Positions 5,842-10,420 of a DNA stretch of 10,420 nucleotides are shown in pieces; position 1 is the first letter of the stretch; every line of letters begins with the position of its first letter. Both the position numbers and the translations under genes were made by a program. The notes under the pieces are model-generated. The model was not told the origin of the DNA. It ran no database searches and worked only from the letters and a program-made list of their open reading frames with translations. The stretch lies in the NCBI GenBank assembly GCA_023489405.1, contig JAMDCW010000027.1, positions 1-10,420 on the forward strand. Direction: 5' to 3'. Source of the stretch: Chloroflexota bacterium. GTDB lineage: Bacteria > Chloroflexota > UBA4733.

Positions 5842-6926
5842 GGTTCCACAGAGAAGAGGTCGGCCTGTTGCAAGCTGTCTGCTAGGCGGAGGGGCCTCAT
5901 TGCTTCCTCGACGATTTGGCGATCTCGACCGGCGAGAAAGAGGTATTCGCGGTTCCGGAGGTGGGATACCTTACCAACCTTCTCCCCATATGGGTTGAAT
6001 ATGCCGATCTGTGCACCGACGTAGCGCTTGAAGTCGATACCGACGTAAGCTACATAACCTACTTCACTCAGTATGCCTTCTATGTCATCTATATCTAAGA
6101 AGCCTTCGTTGTTGAAGGAGATGAGGAGATACTTGGCGCGGAGTGAAGATACGAGGTCCTGGAATACGGCGCGTATCTCGCTCTTCAAGTTGTACGGGCT
6201 CTTATTGACACGGCAATCGACGCGTTTCTGCGCTACTCCGTAGGTCTCCGGACTGTCATTGCGCACCAGCGTCTCCCATATATGGTAGTTAGAGAAGTAC
6301 GAGTGCTGGTTATATGGCGGATCAATGTACGCGAGGTCGATATCGTCCAGCTCCTTGGCGAGGAGATTAGCATCTCTTCTCAGGGCCAACCCTTCGCCTG
6401 GGAGTAAATGAGGCATGCGTAGCTCCAGCGGTTGATAGGAACGTGGCGCCCATTCCTTGAGGTAGGCCATCTGTAAGCCGGTCGTCGAATCGACTCGATC
6501 TGCTGCCAGAAGGAGGCTCGTCAGGAGGATTGACTTCTCTTCGCCATTGGTAGCGACACTATCAATAGCCTGTCGTATGGCATCGATCTTTGCACCATTG
6601 TGGGGTTGGAAATAGCGTGCCTCTTCACAAAATGTATGTGTAAAATATCCAGGATGAGGAGATACGCGCTGGAGGTATGCCAGTAACTCCGCAATGCGCT
6701 TTCTATCTACCGTTCTGGCGTCAGCTTGAATGTACGTGCGACTGAACACTTCGCTGTACGAGGCGAGGTCGTTGCTGACGACGAATAGTCCCTGTATCTT
6801 TAGCGCTTGGGCGACTCGTGTGGTCCCTGCGAAGAGGTCGCAGACTCGATGGACGTCTGGAATGCGTCTCACGATCGCAATGATCTGTGGTAGTATCGCT
6901 CGCTTCGATCCGATGTACTTGATCAT
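5832..6926 (-). CDS. D12-class adenine-N6 DNA methyltransferase, apparently orphan
   Basis: A 364-residue enzyme that should transfer a methyl group from S-adenosylmethionine to N6 of adenine in DNA. The N-terminal MIKYIGSKR is motif X of the D12 class. Motif I follows as DLFAGTTRVAQAL (residues 30-42), with FAGTT in place of the commoner FxGxG. The catalytic DPPY is at 202-205 in YIDPPYNQHSYFSNYHIWET. The order X, I, specificity region, IV is that of the alpha group. The C-terminal part contains YLLISFNNEGFLD and IGIFNPYGEKVG. The ATG is fixed by an in-frame TAG nine bases upstream and by motif X. AGGAG lies directly against the ATG with no spacer, so initiation may depend on GGAGGG about 12 bases upstream or on coupling to a tiny ORF ending there. 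No restriction endonuclease gene is adjacent. A role in epigenetic regulation, phage protection or a split system is open. Confidence 0.9.
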   Translation of the reverse strand: MIKYIGSKRAILPQIIAIVRRIPDVHRVCDLFAGTTRVAQALKIQGLFVVSNDLASYSEVFSRTYIQADARTVDRKRIAELLAYLQRVSPHPGYFTHTFCEEARYFQPHNGAKIDAIRQAIDSVATNGEEKSILLTSLLLAADRVDSTTGLQMAYLKEWAPRSYQPLELRMPHLLPGEGLALRRDANLLAKELDDIDLAYIDPPYNQHSYFSNYHIWETLVRNDSPETYGVAQKRVDCRVNKSPYNLKSEIRAVFQDLVSSLRAKYLLISFNNEGFLDIDDIEGILSEVGYVAYVGIDFKRYVGAQIGIFNPYGEKVGKVSHLRNREYLFLAGRDRQIVEEAMRPLRLADSLQQADLFSVEPAS

Positions 6927-6932
6927 CTCCTG

Positions 6933-7046
6933 CTATTCACCCTCCAGCACACCTATGGGTGCTTCAACAGCAGACCTGGAAAATGGTCCAGAATATCCTT
7001 GATTAACTACGGCGCACCATCCACCCCCTGAGAAGTTCTCAGACAT
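6933..7046 (-). CDS. Possible 37-codon coupling ORF between the PHP and methyltransferase genes
   Basis: The ATG at 7044-7046 overlaps the PHP stop region (TGA at 7039-7041, another frame), and the reading frame closes with TAG at 6933-6935, six bases before the methyltransferase ATG. It encodes 37 residues starting MSENFSGGGW and ending IGVLEGE. There is no Shine-Dalgarno for it, and I recognise no family. The geometry (start overlapping one stop, stop just before the next start) suits translational coupling, but a chance open frame of this length is quite possible. Confidence 0.2.
   Translation of the reverse strand: MSENFSGGGWCAVVNQGYSGPFSRSAVEAPIGVLEGE
7028..7042. repeat. 15-base palindrome over the PHP stop codon
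   Basis: CTGAGAAGTTCTCAG is a perfect odd-length palindrome (7-base arms, one central base) that includes the PHP stop codon at 7039-7041. It could be a protein-binding site or part of a weak transcript-end hairpin. The near-absent loop and lack of a T-run make an intrinsic terminator unlikely. Confidence 0.4.
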
Positions 7047-8091
7047 CGCTTTGCAGAGAAAACCGGAAAGGGTTCGAGAAAGCCTGCCGGCCGTCGCTGC
7101 TGACAATTTCCACGCGATAGGAACGGACATGGCCGGCGGGAAGATCGAGGTTGACGTCTAAGAGAGTTTTCCCGCCGCAGTCGCCCTCTTGAACGGTAGA
7201 GCCGTCGCCTACGACCCGCCATCGTGCCAGCCCAGCGCTATCGGCGGTGCGGATATGCAGCGCAAGCTGCCGCTGCGGTACTATGGCCGGGCTACCTGGC
7301 GCCATCCCGTCAGCGGATACCACTACCGCCGGACCGTTACTGACAAAGCCGCAACCAGAGAGCAGCGCCTGATAGATCGCTCCTGGGTCCTCTGCAGCAG
7401 TGGGGACGCCGTTCCAGACGAGACCGACATTGGCCCCTCGATGGGCATCGGAATTGCCCGTCGCTATGACTGGTATTCCAGCGAGGAGAAGCTCATCCCA
7501 CAGGCCACGCGCACTCTCATCGGTACTATCTCGGTAGTCGTACCAGTTGCCGGCCCCATTAGCGATTTCCATGAGGAAAGGGCCACTCAGCATACGTACC
7601 GCGTCGATACGCGTGGCCTCATACACTCGCCCCATCCATCCGGTCGGGTGGGCGATAAGCGGAATGCGCTGCTGCCTCCGAATATTCTCCACCTCCCCTG
7701 CGAGCTGATGAACAGGCATGATCAGCGACTCCGGGAAATGAATGAGTACATGATGATGCTCACCGGTAACTTCTTCCCCGACTAAGAGCTGGGGATAACG
7801 GCGACAATCGTCTGCCTGCACCAAGGTGTTGTGATCGGTGATTCCCAGTACGTCGATGCCGGTGCGTTGCCGCCACTCGTCCATCTCCGCGACGGAGGCT
7901 GTGCCGTCGCTGTAGGTGGTGTGACTGTGAAGGTCCACGCGCCGTATCGATTCTCCCATCAGCTCTTGCGTCCGGCGCCAGCGTTCACGCAGCTCGTCCA
8001 CTTGCCGCCCCATGAGGTAGGCGTAGGTAGCATCAGTGAACCGCCGGAGGTGCAAAAGTCCTTGCTCGAGGCGCGTCATCTGTTCACTCAT
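7039..8091 (-). CDS. PHP-domain metal-dependent phosphoesterase
   Basis: A 350-residue protein of the polymerase and histidinol phosphatase (PHP) superfamily, likely hydrolysing a phosphoester or related bond with a multi-metal centre in the cytoplasm. Metal ligands are all visible: HxH at H55/H57 (DLHSHTTYSDG), D86/H87 (GITDHN), E106/E107 followed by HHH at 112-114 and H118, H148 (LIAHPTGW), and D215/H217 (ATGNSDAH). A charged, probably coiled-coil N-terminal helix covers residues 1-50. A beta-rich C-terminal domain (about 260-350) resembles those of CehA/McbA-like PHP proteins. I chose the ATG at 8089-8091 because GGAGG lies five bases upstream; an in-frame GTG at 8116-8118 would add nine residues but lacks a comparable site. 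It follows the broken isomerase gene by 34 bases, suggesting a former operon. The substrate is unknown. Confidence 0.88.
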   Translation of the reverse strand: MSEQMTRLEQGLLHLRRFTDATYAYLMGRQVDELRERWRRTQELMGESIRRVDLHSHTTYSDGTASVAEMDEWRQRTGIDVLGITDHNTLVQADDCRRYPQLLVGEEVTGEHHHVLIHFPESLIMPVHQLAGEVENIRRQQRIPLIAHPTGWMGRVYEATRIDAVRMLSGPFLMEIANGAGNWYDYRDSTDESARGLWDELLLAGIPVIATGNSDAHRGANVGLVWNGVPTAAEDPGAIYQALLSGCGFVSNGPAVVVSADGMAPGSPAIVPQRQLALHIRTADSAGLARWRVVGDGSTVQEGDCGGKTLLDVNLDLPAGHVRSYRVEIVSSDGRQAFSNPFRFSLQSDV

Positions 8092-8125
8092 CCGTTCCTC
8101 CAGCCTCCTCAAAATCACTATTCGC

Positions 8126-8382
8126 TTAGACCCCGAACATGCTCGCTAGCCACGTACGGCTCAGCGCGAGATTATCGCGAACCGAGCGTGTCCACTGACA
8201 GCCGGGCGCGCCAGCGAGGCACCTAGGCGCTCCACCGCGCCGGGAGCATCCAAGGCAGAGAGCGTTAGCTCTACTCCAGCGTAGCCAGCCGCGTGCACCG
8301 CCGCCAGCGCTTCACCAAACGGCCGGCTGAACTCCGTCATGCTGCGCTGCTGATAAATGTAAAGTTGTGCTCCAGCCTGCAT
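8126..8382 (-). pseudogene. Sugar-phosphate isomerase/epimerase (xylose-isomerase-like TIM barrel), internally deleted and frameshifted
   Basis: The start is convincing: ATG at 8380-8382 with AGGAAGGAAGAGAG upstream. The first about 62 residues (GAQLYIYQQRSMTEFSRPF, then ALAAVHAAGYAGVELTLSAL) look like strand 1 and helix 1 of a xylose-isomerase-like barrel. This frame ends early at 8161-8163 after 73 codons, against a usual length of about 250-290. In the next frame the DNA reads VRDNLALSRTWLASMFGV and stops at 8126-8128, which looks like the C-terminal helix of such a protein, 34 bases before the PHP gene. So the N-terminus and a probable C-terminus remain, the middle (about 600 bases by family length) is missing, and the frames do not match. 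A non-functional remnant is most likely; an assembly collapse is possible. Part of the sequence (8316-8373) recurs inverted at the right edge. Confidence 0.65.
8316..8373 (-). repeat. Left copy of a 58-base exact inverted repeat (isomerase codons 4 onward)
   Basis: Read on the minus strand this segment starts GGAGCACAACTTTACATT and ends CGGCCGTTTG. It is identical, base for base, to plus-strand 10363-10420. The two copies flank the dehydrogenase gene and the glycosyltransferase fragment in opposite orientation. The match ends at 8373 on the start-codon side; its other limit is set by the window edge, not by divergence. Confidence 0.95.
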
Positions 8383-8491
8383 CGTCTCTCTTCCTTCCTG
8401 CCGAGCATAGCACGACGGCGTGTACATCACCATTACCCTTCGCTACCATTGAAATATGAAATACCGCGATGAAGCGGCAGAGAGGAGCATT
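8383..8491. promoter_or_regulatory. Divergent intergenic region between isomerase and dehydrogenase genes
   Basis: These 109 bases separate two divergent start codons (8382 minus, 8492 plus) and should contain both promoters. I see ribosome binding sites at both edges (AGGAAGGAAGAGAG on minus, GAGAGGAG at 8479-8486 on plus). I find no convincing -35/-10 pair or operator. Confidence 0.45.
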
Positions 8492-9574
8492 ATGTCACCC
8501 ACGACCATGCAATGCGTCGTCTGCTACGGTCCTCACGACTATCGCGTCGAACGCCGTCCGGTACCCCAGCCGGGACCCGGAGAGGTGCTGATCCAGATCG
8601 GCGCAGCCGGTATCTGTGCGAGCGACATGAAATGTTATGCTGGTGGGCCGCTCTTCTGGGGAGAGAACGGCACAGGGGGCTATTGCGAAGCGCCGGTCAT
8701 CCCCGGCCATGAGTTCGCTGGACACATCGTCGCCCTGGGAGAAGGCGCTCGCGAGCTCCACGGCGTCGATTCGGGAGATCACGTGATCGCGGAACAGATC
8801 ATCCCTTGTCATCAGTGCCGCTTCTGCCGCGATGGGCACTACTGGATGTGCGAGCCCCACGTCATCTTCGGCTTCAAGCGCCAGCGAGCAGAAGGCGGTT
8901 GGGCGGAATTCATGCTCTTCCCGCGCAACAGCCGGATCCACAAGATCACCGCCGGGATTTCCGCAGAGCAGGCGGCCTATATCGAGCCGCTCGCGTGCGC
9001 CGTCCACGCAGTGGAACGAGGGAATATCCAGCCCGATGATACCGTGGTCGTCGCTGGTGCCGGCAATATCGGTCTCTGCATGCTCCAAGTAGCCCGGCTC
9101 TATAATCCGCGCACGCTCATCGCCGTCGATGTAAAACAGTATCGCCTCGATCTCGCCCGGAAGCTGGGAGCCGATATCACCCTGAATCCAATGACAGCCG
9201 GCGCCGTTCAAGAAGTCAAGCGCCTTACCAACGGTTATGGCGCCGATGTCTACATCGAAGCGGCTGGCCACCCAGCAGCCGCCCAACAGGGCTTAGAAAT
9301 GTTGCGCCGGCTAGGCACGTTCGTCGCCTTCAGCGTTCTCAATGAGCCTGCGACCATCAACTGGACCCTTGTCGGCGACCAGAAGGAGCTGACTATTCAC
9401 GGCAGCCATCTGGGCCCCTACTGCTATCCGAAAGCGATCGATTACCTCGCTTCCCGAAAAGTCAACGTCGACGCCCTCATCAGCGCAACCTTCCCCATTG
9501 CCCAGTTCCCGGAAGCTATGGCAGCAGCTCGCAGTGGAAACAGCTTGAAAACCTTGCTGTTGCCACCGCTCTAG
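8492..9574 (+). CDS. Zinc-dependent medium-chain alcohol/polyol dehydrogenase (possibly erythritol/threitol-type)
   Basis: A 360-residue medium-chain dehydrogenase that should oxidise a secondary alcohol of a polyol, or reduce the matching ketose, with NAD(H). The catalytic zinc ligands are C42 (GICASD), H73/E74 (PGHEFAG) and probably E165 (YIEPLACAVHA). The structural zinc site has C106, C109, C112 and C120. The nucleotide-binding loop GAGNIG is at 189-194, and an Asp at the end of the next strand (IAVDVKQYR) favours NAD over NADP. The long insert between C42 and H73 (GGPLFWGENGTGGYCEAP) resembles that of erythritol/L-threitol dehydrogenases, but this is from memory of the family, not a search. 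I chose the ATG at 8492 because GAGGAG lies six bases upstream; an ATG at 8456 would add 12 residues without a good site. It diverges from the isomerase gene, consistent with shared sugar/polyol catabolism. Confidence 0.9.
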   Translation: MSPTTMQCVVCYGPHDYRVERRPVPQPGPGEVLIQIGAAGICASDMKCYAGGPLFWGENGTGGYCEAPVIPGHEFAGHIVALGEGARELHGVDSGDHVIAEQIIPCHQCRFCRDGHYWMCEPHVIFGFKRQRAEGGWAEFMLFPRNSRIHKITAGISAEQAAYIEPLACAVHAVERGNIQPDDTVVVAGAGNIGLCMLQVARLYNPRTLIAVDVKQYRLDLARKLGADITLNPMTAGAVQEVKRLTNGYGADVYIEAAGHPAAAQQGLEMLRRLGTFVAFSVLNEPATINWTLVGDQKELTIHGSHLGPYCYPKAIDYLASRKVNVDALISATFPIAQFPEAMAAARSGNSLKTLLLPPL

Positions 9575-9586
9575 CAGGGGCTCGGG

Positions 9587-10369
9587 CTAGGAGTGCCAGG
9601 CAGGAATGACCACGTTACGCAACAGGACGATACAGAGGAGAAAAAGCAAGAAAGAGACAGCGGAGAGGACAAAAGGAGATAGGCGGGGACCGGCAAGGCG
9701 TGAAAGGCCCAGCATGAAGCAGAGACCAAAACCGCCGATAGCAGGGAACAGGTAACGTCCTTGCTCTTGGATGAACGTCAGGTTGTATTGCACGACGGAG
9801 GCCAGCACGAGCAGAGGCCAGCTCACCAAGAGGAGGATCTCACCGCCACGAGCCGATAAGGCCCATTCACCAGGATGCGCTTCGACGAAACGTACCAGAG
9901 CAACGAGAGTTCCGGCAAAGGCCAGCAGCGTCAATAGCTCCAACGGTGGGTACACCGCTGGCACCGGTATCCCCATCCAGCCAAACTGCGCCCAGAACGA
10001 GTGGAACGTTACCGTCGCGAAGTTCTTCACCGTCGTCAGCGTTATTGGACCGGTCAATGGCTGAGCAACAACGATGCGGTTGATCGTCAAGGCCAGTGGA
10101 TCGCGCACTCCGTAGGTGAGCATGTTGCGAATGACCCACCATCCCCATACGAGAACCGTGACCAAGCCGCTCACGATCAGGACCCCAAGCGGTGGCAGAG
10201 AATCGTGCCCGGCATCGGCGCGCCGCCAGCGCAGGAAACCTACGAGAACCGTCAGTGGTAGGGCAACCAGCGTTGAAACTTTCGTGAGAGCGCCCAGGGC
10301 CATCACAACACCGATGGCAATGGCACCGCTCCAGCCGGCGCCGCGTTGCAACCAGCGGAGCAGGAGCAC
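9587..10369 (-). CDS. Multi-pass membrane glycosyltransferase-like protein, N-terminal part missing
   Basis: About 258 residues of a hydrophobic protein with roughly seven membrane segments and a loop reading FHSFWAQFGWMGIPVPA, then EQGRYLFPAIGG. This arrangement is typical of the C-terminal half of DUF2142/GT39-like lipid-linked sugar transferases, which normally run to about 450-600 residues. The W-V-I-R-N-M-L-T-Y-G segment after a helix also fits that class. The gene-derived sequence extends only to about 10362. Beyond that the DNA is the inverted isomerase copy, so the in-frame GTG at 10367-10369 is not the native start, and an in-frame stop sits at 10406-10408. The gene is therefore truncated at its 5' end. 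It converges on the dehydrogenase gene with 12 bases between the stops. Its link to the polyol genes is unclear. Confidence 0.72.
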   Translation of the reverse strand: MLLLRWLQRGAGWSGAIAIGVVMALGALTKVSTLVALPLTVLVGFLRWRRADAGHDSLPPLGVLIVSGLVTVLVWGWWVIRNMLTYGVRDPLALTINRIVVAQPLTGPITLTTVKNFATVTFHSFWAQFGWMGIPVPAVYPPLELLTLLAFAGTLVALVRFVEAHPGEWALSARGGEILLLVSWPLLVLASVVQYNLTFIQEQGRYLFPAIGGFGLCFMLGLSRLAGPRLSPFVLSAVSFLLFLLCIVLLRNVVIPAWHS

Positions 10370-10420
10370 AACTTTACATTTATCAGCAGCGCAGCATGAC
10401 GGAGTTCAGCCGGCCGTTTG
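10363..10420 (+). repeat. Right copy of the 58-base inverted repeat (isomerase fragment without start codon)
   Basis: Plus-strand frame 10363 onward encodes GAQLYIYQQRSMTEFSRPF, identical to residues 4-22 of the broken isomerase, and reaches the window edge. The native ATG, ribosome binding site and first three codons are absent; glycosyltransferase DNA lies there instead. The hexamer GGAGCA occurs twice in tandem exactly at the joint (10357-10362 and 10363-10368), which could be microhomology used in the joining event. Confidence 0.9.

Noticed and set aside
7189..7785. 198-codon plus-strand open frame opposite the PHP gene
   Set aside because: The minus strand carries all PHP metal-binding motifs in order; the plus-strand frame is a shadow with no motif.
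8495..9286. 263-codon antisense open frame opposite the dehydrogenase
   Set aside because: The plus strand encodes a complete medium-chain dehydrogenase with all zinc and cofactor motifs; the antisense product has no recognisable features.
1..10420. CRISPR array, tRNA or rRNA genes, or a full insertion sequence
   Set aside because: No regularly spaced repeat-spacer pattern, no cloverleaf or rRNA core motif and no transposase gene were seen on either strand.

Overview
The window looks like a fragment of a moderately GC-rich bacterium, plausibly of the Chloroflexota class Ktedonobacteria. This is inferred from the sensor/regulator protein at the left edge (sigma-region-4-like N-terminus, degraded kinase core, receiver domain), the Ala/Ser-linker lipoprotein and the general composition. 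No rRNA or other phylogenetic marker is present, so the assignment is tentative.

Left part (1-4748): a signalling gene on the minus strand runs off the left edge (1-1100). It diverges, across a 295-base intergenic region, from a three-gene carbohydrate-type ABC importer operon on the plus strand: binding lipoprotein (1396-2904), MalF-type permease (2921-3850) and MalG-type permease (3867-4748). No ATPase gene lies in the window, so the importer presumably borrows one encoded elsewhere. The intergenic region carries three TGACTAT/C heptamers at exact 11-base spacing just upstream of a -10-like TATACT, a layout typical of activator sites for PhoB/OmpR- or SARP-type regulators.

Middle (4749-5831): base composition drops sharply near 4905. 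The AT-rich stretch holds a long imperfect hairpin, a bidirectional terminator-like hairpin and one AHSA1/SRPBCC gene on the minus strand (5193-5636). A short GC-rich stretch without a recognisable gene (5640-5831) follows, with strong secondary structure. Together these look like an acquired insert.

Right part (5832-10420): on the minus strand, reading right to left, are a broken sugar-phosphate isomerase/epimerase gene (8126-8382), a PHP-family metal-dependent phosphoesterase (7039-8091) and an adenine-N6 DNA methyltransferase of the D12 class without a visible restriction partner (5832-6926). Diverging from the isomerase is a zinc-dependent, NAD-type polyol dehydrogenase (8492-9574). Facing that gene is the C-terminal part of a multi-pass membrane glycosyltransferase-like protein (9587 to about 10362). 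The ABC importer, polyol dehydrogenase and sugar isomerase together suggest uptake and oxidation of a sugar or polyol, but the substrate cannot be read from the sequence.

The most unusual structural signal is at the right edge. The last 58 bases (10363-10420) are an exact inverted copy of 8316-8373, codons 4 onward of the broken isomerase, joined directly to the truncated glycosyltransferase gene. Two abnormalities in the same isomerase sequence (internal loss plus frameshift at 8160-8200, inverted copy at the edge) point to either a real rearrangement or an amplification/assembly chimera. I did not find CRISPR arrays, tRNA or rRNA genes, or a clearly new defence or mobile system.
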